Assembly (NCBI RefSeq): GCF_033439725.1
Contig: NW_026944391.1
Location: 248,001-312,000 of the forward strand
DNA length: 64,000 bases
Origin: Neurospora tetraspora
Taxonomy: Eukaryota; Ascomycota; Sordariomycetes; Sordariales; Sordariaceae
Direction of reading: 5' to 3'
Part shown: one piece after another, positions 36,809 to 47,879 of the stretch
How the letters are laid out: the number at the start of each line of letters is the position of its first letter
How positions within the stretch are numbered: the stretch's first letter is position 1
Made by a program: the position numbers and the translations under genes
Notes under the pieces: generated by a model
The model's database searches: none
The model's input: only the letters and a program-made list of their open reading frames with translations
What the model was told of the DNA's origin: nothing

Positions 36809-39800
36809 CTTCTCCCGAAAAATATTTTTCTGAACTGGCTCTAGCCAATTAGAAGCGTACTTTCGGAAGTAAACTAATTAGGTTTGGGTATCCTAACCTA
36901 TCATTTCAATACCAAACCAGTTATTACGATTTTCCTACCGACGAAAAAGGGCCCGGCGCCCGATAATTCGACCCCCTCGGCTACGATGGCGTCCATTAAA
37001 AACTCTATTGTAAATACACTACGTAAAGTAAATAAAAAATTTATCGATGAACTATAAGCGCGAATTTTTGTCGTCGAAACTATTATTAAGGCTATTGATA
37101 ATTCGTTTAAAGGCCTTAAAACTCCCGCCTAGAAAAAAGCGGCCGCTCCCTTTTAAAAGTAGTTTTACTCTCCCTTCCGCTCGTTTTTCTTCTTCCTTAG
37201 CTAGAACGCTACTCTCCTTCCCTTCCTTCTTCCCTCCTCTTTATAAGAGACTACCCCCCCGGCCGGTTAATTAAGCCTTTCGGCTAAGCGTTAACGTTCC
37301 GACACAATTACACCCGTTATTTCCTAACCAGCTAATTAGTATTCCCCTATTATTAATACCGCGCCCGTTAAAAGCGTTATAAATAGACCGATTAGTAGGA
37401 GGTTAAATCAAAGAATAATAATAAAGCGGCTGAATAAACCGGCTAAACCTCCTCTACTAATATTTTTCCCCGCTTTACTTAAGGCTTTACTTCGCTTCCT
37501 AAGGAGAGTTGTAAATCCTTCTTATACTTCGGTAAGGGAGCGGTTATATAATTGATAATACCGGCTAGTATTATTACGTTCCTTATAGAAGAAGTTTAAT
37601 TTCTCTAATACTTCGTTTATACAATTTACCCTATTTAGTCCGGTTTTTATATCGAAATCACGACGCCGGAATATTATAAATTCCTCGCCGATTTAAATAC
37701 TAAGTTATTAATTATATTATTAAACCCGAAAGTACTAACGGTTATATACTACTTCGCTAGCGTTCTTTCTTAATTCTATGTTTATAATAGTCCTTACGCT
37801 ACTAAACCCTTCCTTACTTAAAGAATTTAGGCAACTATTAAATAGGACCCTAAAACTTTCTTACTTAAGAAATTTGGCGATTATATTGTAGTCTTCCGGA
37901 AGAAGACTACCCCCTTTTATATTTTCGGATCGGAACCCGCCAAGTTAATAGAATAGAATCTATATATTAATATATACGATCATTATTTCGGTTATTATTA
38001 TATTATTAAATATGTATTTATCATTATTTATAATAATTATAATACTTTTAAAGCGGTATATAAGGAGGTCTGTAAACCTATCCCTTAGTGCTTTAATAAT
38101 TTTAGCCCTTAATATTCTAGCTATACCGATTGCTCCGTTTTTTTTAAAGTGAAGGATAGTTATATTAAGAAGCCGATTATTAAATAATATATTAATGCCC
38201 GGAAATCCAGCAAGGCCGTTTATAAAATTGCCGTTAAAGTTGCCCGGGTAGGTATTAATAACGTTAGGGTAGATAGTTATAATATTAGGGTAAACAATCC
38301 GCCTTCCGCCGCCGCTATTATTATTACCACTAGTATTACTATTATTATTACCGCCCTTACTACTATTACCGTTACTACTTTTACCGCTACCGCCGCTTCT
38401 GTTATAGAAGAGGATATTGATATAATGAATACTTTAACTACCCCTTAATTCCCCTCCTTCGCCCGCCGTAAAAATTCTAAAGCGATAGCTATTATTATAA
38501 AAGATAATTAGTATTTAGAATGTATAAGTATTCTTATTATTAATATCCGGCTTTACGTCCCTGCAATTAACCCTTCGGTCTATTAGATAGTTAAAATACT
38601 AGCCCCGGATTCCCTAGAGCCCTTTATATTTTATATTACTAGTTCCGTCCGTATTTTTATTAGAAGTAAATTTTCGGTAATATTTAGTACTGTTCCTCGT
38701 ACGTTTAATTTACCCCCTCGGTAAGGTACGTTGGGTGGTAAATAATTAAGCCTTAACCCTTTATCCAGGTAAAGGACGAGTTTAAAGTTATATCTATTAA
38801 TATTTAGAAATTTTTAATAAAGATTAATAATATTATTAAATAAGTAATTACTAATTGGGTTTTAATTATTTCAATTCAAGAATTTACCATTATTAAAAGT
38901 CGGATTCGTAAGTATCCCAGCTTTTATATAGTTAGTTTTAATAATTTACATACAAAGGTTATAATTTATATTACTAAAATATATAATTATATTATCCCTG
39001 TCCTTCTTGTCATTTAGATAGCTATAGTTATTATTAATAGAATTATAATTTCCTATACTTATTAGTATCCGTACGATAAATACGTAGAGGCGGTTGAAAT
39101 TTATTTTACTAATATAAGAACCCAATATTCTCTTGTCGTCGGTCATTTTAATATTTATTACCCTTCGTAGGACCCCTAGTTCTACCCCTCCCCTTACGGA
39201 AAATTCTTCGAGGACTTAATAATATTCTAGGGCTTTAATTTGTTTAATACTTCCGGCTTGCCTATATATTATTATATATATAATTCATTTACCTTAGACC
39301 TCGCCTTCGGCCTGGAATCCGCTTATTTCTGGGTAACTAATTAGATTTCCGATTATTACCGGCTTTTTATTATTATCCTGGCCAATTAGAATGTTTTGCT
39401 CTGTAGGACCTATATTTCCTTTATTACTTACGTAGAAGATATATATATAGTATTTATGCGCCGACTCCCGAGATCCGCTTCGATACTATAGATTTCCGGT
39501 GATTTCGAGGACTTTATATAGTCCTTTATAAATATATTCGAAAATGTAGTTTATAAATATTCTATTGCTGTCGGTGGTAAATTTAAAGATATGCCCTACT
39601 AGAACGAATATTTCGTAAAATTTTAGGAAATTACTTTTGAAGTTCTCTATGAAATCTATAGGGAAATACGGATGAATTTCAACTATACTAGGGTAGAATT
39701 CGCTAAAATATTTAAGGATTTGGGTTTTATTTTAAAATAGAAGAACGATTTATTAGACGATAAGTTTATTTTTATTAACGGTTAGAACAATAAAGTTACG

Positions 39801-41090
39801 GACCCTAACGTTATCATAATATATGTTACCAGCATTACGTTTTATTTAATTCATAATAACGCTTTTCCGTTTTATTATTATTGCGGCCCTACGTTTTCTT
39901 TGGATATAGTTAGTAGGTCTTAGAGGCCCCCGACCAAAATAAATTCGATAGAACTTTCTGCCGATGTAAATTAAATGCTCCGGGCTCCGATAGTATTATT
40001 TTAAATATATTAAAGTCCTTTTGGGAATCGATTCTCCTTTTTATTTAATTTATTATTTACGCTTCCCTCGCTGATACGGGTAACCGGGTTGCTTCACAAA
40101 TACAGTACGTGATATTTGAAAGCGTTGTGAAAGATGATGTAAAAGGAAGAGGACGGCTAGAAGCTAGCCGTCTGTACGAGGAAGATATATTTTGCTAGGA
40201 GTAGTATATAGGCTATAGGGTGGCCTAAGCTCTAGGCTGGGCCTAGGCATAGAATCTTCTGTGCTAGCCTAGTTACTCTAGGCTGCCTTGGTTAGTCTAT
40301 AAGGTGTGATGACGACGATACCGTATATCGAGGATATCCGGTATCACTCGCTTTTAGTAAATTCCCTTCCGCTTTTAAGCGGGTATAACTTCATTTTTTT
40401 TTTTAGAAAAAAAATTTGGTTGCAACCTTTTTTTTTATAAAGGTTAGGGGTCAATTACCATTCTCTCTATAGTAGGTAAAGGAATTAAATATTTATTGGT
40501 TAAACGGATAATTACCGTCGCTTTCGTTAGAGAATTCGTTTTGTACGATATTATTAGGATGATTCCTACTTGTTCGGTTATAGATTTTATTATAGCCTTA
40601 GTTAATAACGTAGAAGGCGGTAACCGTTTTAGTACGGAATTATTATTACTTTCAACGTTAATTTTATATTTCCCTTTACCCCGGTAAATGAATTTATTAA
40701 AGCTTTTATTAATTAAACTTAGTTAACGTTCTGAATTATTCTAGTAACCGATTTTTATATAAATAGAAGTTTTATCTTCCGTTGGGTAAAAATTCGCTTT
40801 CTTTTCAGTAGCGGATTCTTTTAAAGCTCCTTATAGTCCCCTATCCTCTTCCTCCTCTTTATTACCTATTTACCGACCCGGTATTAAGGCCCCGCCTTCT
40901 GTTATACGGACGATATTATTTGTTTTATTATTGGACGAAATATTACGTAGATACTCTATATAGCGTTTCATTAGGCCGTCAATTTTTATTAACGAATCTG
41001 TAATTTCGGCCTTTAGATTAATTGTTATAAGATTAAAGCGTTCTACTTCTTATTACGTAATTAGAATGCTAAAAGACTTTAGAAGGACCC
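36809..41090 (+). mobile_element. LINE4: RIP-degraded Tad-like LINE (forward)
   Basis: The ORF1-like region is about 36,900-38,450, with a zinc-knuckle-like stretch near 38,085-38,130 and a Thr/Ile-rich tail. The ORF2 endonuclease follows (about 38,790-39,400; VVGHFNIYYPS near 39,140 corresponds to VVGDFNAHHPT in LINE1). Reverse transcriptase is at about 40,360-41,000; open 40,496-40,687 reads VKRIITVAFVREFV, matching VARRMTAIALNADLI in LINE1. Many CAG/CAA/TGG-to-stop changes. The Asp of the endonuclease VVGD block reads His here. Interrupted at about 40,080-40,357. The 3' end is lost at 41,090. Inactive, and clearly older or more RIP-affected than LINE1-3. Confidence 0.7.
40080..40357. mobile_element. 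Short insertion in LINE4 with a perfect hairpin
   Basis: By comparison with LINE1 the reverse-transcriptase frame leaves LINE4 near 40,080 and resumes near 40,358 (GTAAATTCCCTTCCGC). The insert is GC-normal and contains a perfect 9-bp stem, 3-nt loop hairpin (GACGGCTAG AAG CTAGCCGTC, 40151-40171). Its layout resembles the hairpin at 11,159-11,180. It may be a solo LTR or a MITE; no convincing TSD could be fixed. Confidence 0.5.
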
Positions 41091-41575
41091 TATCTAAATA
41101 ATAATTAATACTTTATTCGGCCCGATCCGCTCATAAAACGAAATAAAATAATTGAATATATATTTTAACTTTACTTTTTCCTTCGCGATGCAAGGGCACA
41201 GTATAGGTGAGTGGAAGGCACAGCTAAGATTCCATCTATAATAGAAGATTTCAAATAGGGAAAAGAAAAGAGAAAGAGAATTAAATATAACCGTACAAAC
41301 CCAGATAAATACCCTAATTACATAAGCGATAGCGGGACCCATATACAGGTCGCTAACAGCCAATCCCTTCACTCGCATCTCCTTTACTTATAGGATAAAC
41401 CTTATATATACTAGGATTCACCTTATAACTAATTTTAGTAAAGTTAATTGAATAGTTTATATCCCCTAGCCCGTACTATATTTAGAACTTCTATATACTT
41501 TATTTTAGTAATTTCGTAAACCGTATTACGTATAGTACCTAAAACGAAACCCAATCTGCTAACGCTATTATATTA
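41091..41575 (-). mobile_element. Gypsy-B LTR-like block (reverse, mutated)
   Basis: Matches 49,440-49,840 over its whole length (shared landmarks GCGATAGCGGGACC and AGCCAATCCCTTCACTCG). It is probably the 3' LTR of a reverse Gypsy whose 5' LTR is at 49,431-49,911. It ends at a run of 15 C (41576-41590). Mutated, old. Confidence 0.55.
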
Positions 41576-41590
41576 CCCCCCCCCCCCCCC
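41576..41590 (+). repeat. C15 homopolymer
   Basis: Fifteen consecutive C in otherwise AT-rich DNA, at the junction between the Gypsy-B LTR block and a Copia fragment. A similar C12 run lies in the TRIM at 45480-45491. Confidence 0.85.
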
Positions 41591-42463
41591 ATATATAAAA
41601 AGTTCGTCCGCGACTCTTACTAAATAACCATACAAAACTTCGTAAAAATAGGCATTTCTTCCGTACGAACGACATAGCACTATAATCTCGCTTATCTCGA
41701 ATAAAAGTATCATTTAGTATAGTCGCATTAGTTATAATTTCTAATAAGATCGAAATTCTAGGAATTATAATATAGAAGTAAACGTGTTTTAAATTACCGA
41801 CAATCTTTATTAACGACCTTATCGCTTAATAATTTCCATTCGTAGGATTTCAATCTCGTAGTCTCAATATTTTCATCGCTTAATAAAAATTATTAATTCG
41901 TAAAAGGTATTCGTAAAGGGGTACGACGTATACTGATGGAGGCTGGAAGGCGACAACGAAAAGGGCTTGATTGTAGTTGTCTAACGGAAGAGGAGAAACG
42001 GAAACCAGGGCAGCCTAAATACCTGGAAGGGAGTGCCGGTAATGGAACGGCCCAGTGAATGGGCAAAGCCGGTGAATGGGCGGCCCAGGGCACGGACTTC
42101 CAACATATACTCAATATTATAACGACGCGGGGTCTTATTGTCTAGGTGACTTACACTCGATGTTGCTCGTTTCTTATTTTCTGGGCGATTTGTACTCGGT
42201 ATCGCTCGTCTCTTATTCCATTTCTTAGGGTTTTTAATACTCGTAATAGCTACGCGCAGCGATGCGATACGATGCGATCACGTGTAGAGGGCTTATAGCC
42301 TCTTGGATTAGTAGGCATAAGAAGTGTATTAATTTTACTAAATTAGGAAGAGAAGAAACGAAGCGAAATATAGAGGGCTAAATACAATGGTGGTGCGGGC
42401 TGAGTCTACGTAATAGAGGATGCTAGTAAATAGCAGAGAGGTGGGACACACCCCACCACAATA
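41591..42463 (-). mobile_element. Copia-B-like 5' fragment (reverse), with solo LTR inside
   Basis: The LTR at 42311-42463 (on the reverse strand starts with mutated TGTTGTGGTGGGG, ends CCAAGA) is followed by a mutated half-tRNA primer-binding site (complement at 42301-42310). A leader with GCATCG repeats (42,240-42,290) resembles the Copia-B leader, then comes a short gag-like stretch. It is cut by a solo LTR (41934-42115) and truncated at 41,591. Old, broken. Confidence 0.55.
41934..42115 (-). mobile_element. Solo LTR, Copia-D family (reverse)
   Basis: On the reverse strand it starts TGTTGGAAGTCCGTGCC. Same family as the TRIM LTRs at 44,721 and 45,865, but with an extra CCCATTCACCGGC-type block (182 against 164 bp). 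Perfect TSDs TATAC at 41929-41933 and 42116-42120. Confidence 0.85.
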
Positions 42464-45137
42464 GGTTCTCCTCCTAAAAATGGTATTAAATTAAATCATT
42501 CCTTTCCTTCATATTTCCATTTATCCTTTTTCTATTATTCTATAACCGATACCTCCCCTAGGAAAGAATCTAATTCACCTAGAGTGATTAATTTCCTTAT
42601 TTATTAGTAGTTAGATTAACAGTCGGGGCGGTAAAAGCCTCCTTATTACTTCCGTTTTCGTAAACTAAGTGACAGTTAACAATAGTAGTAATGTAGTCGT
42701 AGCATTCGTAGTGGAAGCGCTCTTTCCTAGAATAATTTCGCTTAATATAACCCTTCTTTTTATAGAAGAAGTATTTACCCTTGTTAAATAATCGAGTAGT
42801 CTCTTCGTAACGATCGCTACTTTGACGAGCGGCCCCTCTTCCTCTACTTTCATTAATAGATTTAGGGGCGGATATAGAATTAAAGCTATATTCTTTCTTA
42901 TTATTTCTTTTAGAATTATTATTCTTACCTAATTTGGAAGTAATTTTATTCTTATTAGCGATAGTTTTTAATATTTATTTAAACCCGGAGTAATCTATAT
43001 AATATAGTTCGAAGGAGATGGATAAGTCGTAGTATTTTACGCCTATTCATTTCTTATATTTAGTAAGGAAGCGTTAGAATAACTCCCACTTCTATTCGGT
43101 TTCAAAACGTTAGTATTCGTTAACTATCCCAATAAACTTATTTTTAAAGAAAGCGAAATTATCGTTATCTTTTATCTTTAATTTAGTAAAATTGTAGAGT
43201 TTATTCTCCTCCTAATAAAAATTATAATATTAGTACTACAAATGGGTTATTAAGCTAGAATAAGTCTTAATTTAGTTCGGGTAAGTTTCGTATAGGTATA
43301 ATATTGAATTATAATAAGTATAGCCGGCTAAACAATTTTTAACGTATAGAAACTTATTGCGGTCGGAAAGGTAGTAATCAACGTTGATTTCGAATTCATT
43401 TTAAATTAAATTATATTTGTGATGGGCTGGCGCCCAGAGATATGGTGCCTGGGCTGCAGGCCCAGGCATGCTCTCTGGTTGGCCAGTGCCAGTCAGGCCA
43501 CCTGTTCATTCCAGTATATAGCTGTGTCTCTGCAGACCTGTTTAGGCCTGTAGACCTTTCCCTTTTCCTCTTTGTTAATAATTTCAAGCTCTGTTCTACC
43601 CCTATTGCCGTGTATACCCAGTAGACCCGTGATATATTGTTGACCCTCTTCTTCAATCTTTACTTTCTAGACCGCCAATCCTTCCCTTTCGACGTTTGCC
43701 TAGGAGAGCCCTTTCCTCGACCGTCTGCAGCCATGACTTCTATCCTGTGGGCACAGAACGCCAGCGAACGGTAACAATAATTCGCTATGGCCATTCAATC
43801 CCTCGTATTCGAATTGGTAGAGCTTAAGGCTTCGTCCCTCGCTATAGGCCCTGCCCGTCCCAAGCCATCGCTTCTCCATTTCAACAAATACTCTGGGGAG
43901 CTTGCAGAACTCGACGCTTGGCTATATACCGCTAAAGCTAAGTTCTACGTCGACGGTTACGCCATTAGTGATCTAGAGGTTCAATTTTATTACTTCTACT
44001 CCAGCCTTTTACCCCCTATCTAGAAGACCCTTCTTTCCTTCGCCCGATAGCTAGCGAACCGTTTACTAGCGAGATTGCTGTAGAAATTCCGCTAGTCCTA
44101 CGGCGAGATGAATTCCGATAAACGTGCGGCCTAAGAATTCTTTGAAACCCTATAGGCCCGAAATGAAGTAATTAAGCTATATTTCTTCCGTTTTAATGAG
44201 GTCTTCGACCGAGCCTAGAGCGATTGGATAGATAGTTTAAAGTGGACCTTTCTTATGGGTAATTTGAATAAGGAATGGCGAATAAGGTTGAAGGAAAAGA
44301 CGGACGTTCTAAAGGGCTACGAGGCTCTGTAGGAATATTTCCGACGTTTGGATGGTAATAATTACTTGGGGGAGGTGGATACCGGTAAACCTATATAGAT
44401 CAGCGCTATAAGAATAATAAGGGTAGGGAGACGTAGTAGTGGTTCGTCCTCCGGGGCTGGAGCTATTATTCTTGAATAACGATAATTTTGGAAGAAGGAG
44501 AACCGCTATATAGGCTGTGGCTCTTCCTAGTATTAGGTAAAAGTATGCCCCAGGAATAAAGGTAAGGGTAAAATTGTGCGGCTATAGAGTATTGCCGTCG
44601 AACCGGTTAGGGATTCGGATAATAACGAAATTTATAATGACGACGATTGAGAATTGGTCTCTGTCTTCGCTAGCCCGGAGATATCGAGAATGGGCTTGGA
44701 AATATTGCGCTGAGGGCTATTGTTGGAAGTCCGTGCCCAGGTTGCCCAGTGAATGGCACTAGGCCGCCCATTCACCGGCACTCCCTTCCAGGTATTTAGG
44801 CTGCCCTGGTTTCCGTTTCTCCTCTTCCGTTAGACAACAACAATCAAGCCCTTTTTCGTTGTCGCCTTTTCCAGCCCACCGACAGGTTATGAGCCCTCTC
44901 GCGCATCGCGCGCACCCTTTTCGGAAGCTATTCTAGCCTCCTGCGCCATCTACGGGGGTGCAGGAGGGCAGCGATCTCCATCTTCAAGAAGAAATGGCGA
45001 CGACTCTCATTATCGATTCAGCGGCCACTCAGTTAACCCGCTAACGACCTTCCTTGCAATTTTGCAGCGACCACGATAAACCCAGATCTCAATCATCAAG
45101 ATCACCCTCCACCAAAGCCTAAGGTCACTCTTTCCTT

Positions 45138-45260
45138 GACCAAGATGGTCACCCTTGATCTCATCAGAAGATCACCTTTTGACCAAGATGGTCGGTCACC
45201 TTCACCTAGATCTCATTGGAAGATCCCCTTTTGACCAAGATGGTCACCTTTTCATTCACC
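45138..45260 (+). repeat. Imperfect tandem repeat in the TRIM interior
   Basis: Three starts of GACCAAGATGGTC (45138, 45181, 45233) precede stretches with GATCTCAT and AGATC-CC-TTTT. The period is about 43-52 bp. GACC...GGTC is itself a short palindrome. Confidence 0.7.
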
Positions 45261-45320
45261 ATTCACTCAACCAAAGTCAACCTTCTCATCTACCCGGCTT
45301 TCTTTCTTTCAACCTTTGCC

Positions 45321-45479
45321 CTCGACGTCGACTCGACCGACAGGCACCCAATCTCGACGTTGCATAGCGACCGACAGGCACCCAATCTCGACGTTGCATA
45401 GCGACCGACAGGCACCCAACCTCGACGTCGACTCGACCGACAGGCACCCAATCTCGACGTTGCATAGCGACCGACAGGT
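45321..45479 (+). repeat. Minisatellite of alternating 32/34-bp units in the TRIM
   Basis: Units begin CTCGACGT and end CCGACAGGCACCCAAT/C: 45321-45352 (32), 45353-45386 (34), 45387-45420 (34), 45421-45452 (32), 45453-45479 (partial). Two unit types differ in the middle (CGACTCGA or TGCATAGCGA). It is followed by C12 (45480-45491). Confidence 0.88.
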
Positions 45480-46033
45480 CCCCCCCCCCCCAACCGATCC
45501 AAACAAGCCAAGAAATGGTAACAACCAAAAGAAGAAGCCAACTCGAGTATTTCACCAACCCCGATCCCAAAGAGTAAACTAAGGAGATGAGAGGAGGAGT
45601 AAAAGAATCCGAGGAACCGATCCAAATCCCCGTCCTACAAGGCCAGGAAAGCCGGAGCCCGATTGTCGGCCTATGCCAGAGAGCACGAATAGAGCTATGT
45701 GACAATACGATAGCGAACGCGAAAGAGCCGGAGGATATTGAGAGAGGAAAGGAGAAGGAGATGGAGATACCCTCATTTTCACCCTTTCGGGAAAGGATCT
45801 CACAATGTATATAGTTAGAGGTTTTCTTCAGAGCCAGGTCTCATCAGGCCAGCCTACGGGGGTGTGTTGGAAGTCCGTGCCCAGGTTGCCCAGTGAATGG
45901 CACTGGGCCGCCCATTCACCGGCACTCCCTTCCAGGTATTTAGGCTGCCCTGGTTTCCGTTTCGCCTCTTCCGTTAGACAACAACAATCAAGCCCTTTTT
46001 CGTTGTCGCCTTTTCCAGCCCACCGACAGCTAT

Positions 46034-46613
46034 ACATGCGCCGATATTTTAGCGATGGTTTCTATTTACGGCCGTGATGGGCTGTAGTTATATATAGTGG
46101 TTTAGTAGTTACCGCAAGGGGAGATAGTGTTGTGGCCTTCCTGGTAGGTATAAGCCGTTGATAACTATACTAAGACTTATATTGAGGCTTCATTGTTATT
46201 CTATACAAGGTGGGGAGGTTGTAGGATACTATTGCTTAGATAAGGTGGTCTTTAAGTGTCTGTAGCGCTTCTTTGGCAATATAGGGTGAGGATTTGTACG
46301 GATGCATGGGCTGGGTTTGTATATATGGTGCTTATTTGGGAATTCGTATAGGGGAGGATTGACGGGTCTTTCGCCTTGGCGCCCGCGTACGCGTGTATAT
46401 AAGGTATTGAGGTGTTATAGTTCTTGGGGGCTTGGTATTTATGATGGAGGTTGTAGGTAGTGTTGTTTACATGGTATTGATTTAGTTATTTGTACGAGTA
46501 TTCGGTTTGGGAGTATTTAATGGTATTTCTGCGGTATAGGGGCCGCTTGTTTGGAGACTCTGGGGTTTTTCATTCTGTATGATAATTTTTGTCTTTGTGC
46601 GTGCAGAGGAGAG
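46034..46613 (+). other. Gypsy-A interior downstream of gag, unidentified
   Basis: About 580 bp between the TRIM and the polypurine tract. No open frame over 60 codons, G/T-rich on this strand. It is not recognisable as protease, RT or integrase. It ends with the purine run GAGGAGAGGGAGTAGGGGGA in which LINE2 sits. Confidence 0.5.
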
Positions 46614-46627
46614 GGAGTAGGGGGATA

Positions 46628-47879
46628 GAAGAAGAAGAAGAAGAAGAATGAATTTTGCGACTACGTTCTACCAATACTAGATAATAAGTCGTGCCCGCGA
46701 CGGCGGCTGGGCATAGGTACATGATTGCGGGGGAAAAGCCTCCTAGGTCAGCTAGGTCGGACCCTAGCGTGGCCGTGGGCTGGAAAAACCCTATTCCTTC
46801 TTGTGTGGTCTTGGACCCACTGTTTCATTCCAGGCCCCCTGATCCCGGCAGGGCGTGTACCTCCGCGAAGGGCAGTGGTTCGTCGTCTGGGTCGGGGGTC
46901 CCCGCTCTGGCTATCCTCATTCCCTGATATCCTCCACCTCGTAGCACCTGGATGTGTGTGTATCCCTCATTTTTGAGGGCCTGTACTCTTGCGAGAAATG
47001 TGGCGTAGCTGGTGCCGAAAGCTTTCGGCGTGTCTTCTGCCGCGTTCGGGTTGCGGTATGTGACTAGTGGGCAGACGAAGAAGTGTCCCTTCTCGCGGGG
47101 CGCTCCGCACATGCAGTATCGGAAGGTCTCTGGAGGATGGTTGAAGCGGTCGTGGTAGGAGTGGAAGTCCCAGTGACCTGTGCGTTCTCCGATCCATCTT
47201 GCCAGGTGTTTGCGTGGCAGTCCGAGGTAGGGGTTATTGTTCCTGTGCCAGGGTTGGTCTGCGAGGCTCTGAGGTTTGTTGTCGGCCCAGTACAGGTCCG
47301 GGTCGGACTCGGGTGGGAGTGTCCATTGTCCGGGGCGGTGTGGTTGTCTCTCGGCACCGGGGGCGAGCCAGTTGCGGAGGGCCGGTAGGCGGGGGAGCCA
47401 TACCTCGTCTGGGGGTATCTCCGGCGGGGGCTGTGACTCCGCAAGAGCGTGGAGTCTGGACCACTCCCTCGGAGGGGGCCTCCTCAGCCTTTGTGCGAGC
47501 GGGTGTGTGCCCGGGAGTGTGTGTAATCTGGCGGCCGTTCTAGCCGTCTCCCTTCCCAATATCTCCGGCGGGGCTATCCCGGCCAGCCAGAATGGGATCG
47601 GTCTGGCTACCGTGCGCCATATTGGCATGGTCTTCCTGAGTGCTTTCGACGCCGCCGTCTCCAGTTCATGCAGGGCCGATTTGATATTGGTAGACACCGG
47701 GTGGCCTCCCTTTCCAGGTTTGGTGTATCCAGGAAAAAGTGCCGCTGCTCCGTATGTGAGTGTCGGTATGAAGCAGGCGGTGAAAAGTTGCCTGGCCGAG
47801 CGTGGGGTGAGACCCCGCGAGACCTGGTTGATTCTTGCCGACAATCCTGTCACCGCTGTGGCTTTGGGTATGCGCTTCC
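46628..47879 (-). mobile_element. LINE2: short 5'-truncated Tad-like LINE
   Basis: Same 3' end as LINE1: a GAAGAAGAAG tail next to the AATGAATTTTGCGACTACG block, which is also in LINE1 at 7734. TSDs of 13-14 bp, GGAGTAGGGGGATA, at 46614-46627 and 47880-47893. The target is the polypurine tract of Gypsy-A. Truncated within the thumb/C-terminal part of ORF2. Ordinary composition; young. Confidence 0.92.
46825..47879 (-). CDS. LINE2 ORF2 C-terminal part (partial)
   Basis: Open from the truncation point to a TGA at 46825-46827, about 350 codons. It codes for the region after the RT palm, starting near VTGLSARINQVSRGLTPRS. It includes the KPGKGGHPVSTNIKSALHEL block and, near the end, a Cys/His cluster RYCMCGAPREKGHFFVCPLV typical of the C-terminus of this LINE group. 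No frameshift is visible, in contrast to LINE1. It lacks endonuclease and YADD, so it is dead on its own. Confidence 0.85.

Larger units (their letters stand above)
44721..46028 (+). mobile_element. TRIM-like non-autonomous Copia-D element
   Basis: Two LTRs of 164 bp (44721-44884 and 45865-46028) differ at only two positions. Perfect TSDs GCTAT at 44716-44720 and 46029-46033. The primer-binding site GGTTATGAGCCCTCT lies at 44885-44899. The 980-bp interior has no gag or pol, only short frames and two minisatellites. Ordinary base composition. It looks structurally whole and is among the youngest insertions here. Copia proteins would have to be supplied in trans. Confidence 0.92.

Noticed and set aside
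41094-41378. 94-codon reverse frame with hydrophobic segment
   Set aside because: It lies in the Gypsy-B LTR block, and its relative at 49,442-49,654 is likewise within an LTR; it is more likely non-coding LTR sequence.
45286-45705. Overlapping repetitive frames in both directions in the TRIM
   Set aside because: Produced by the 32/34-bp minisatellite; frames conflict and none is preserved across the repeat types.
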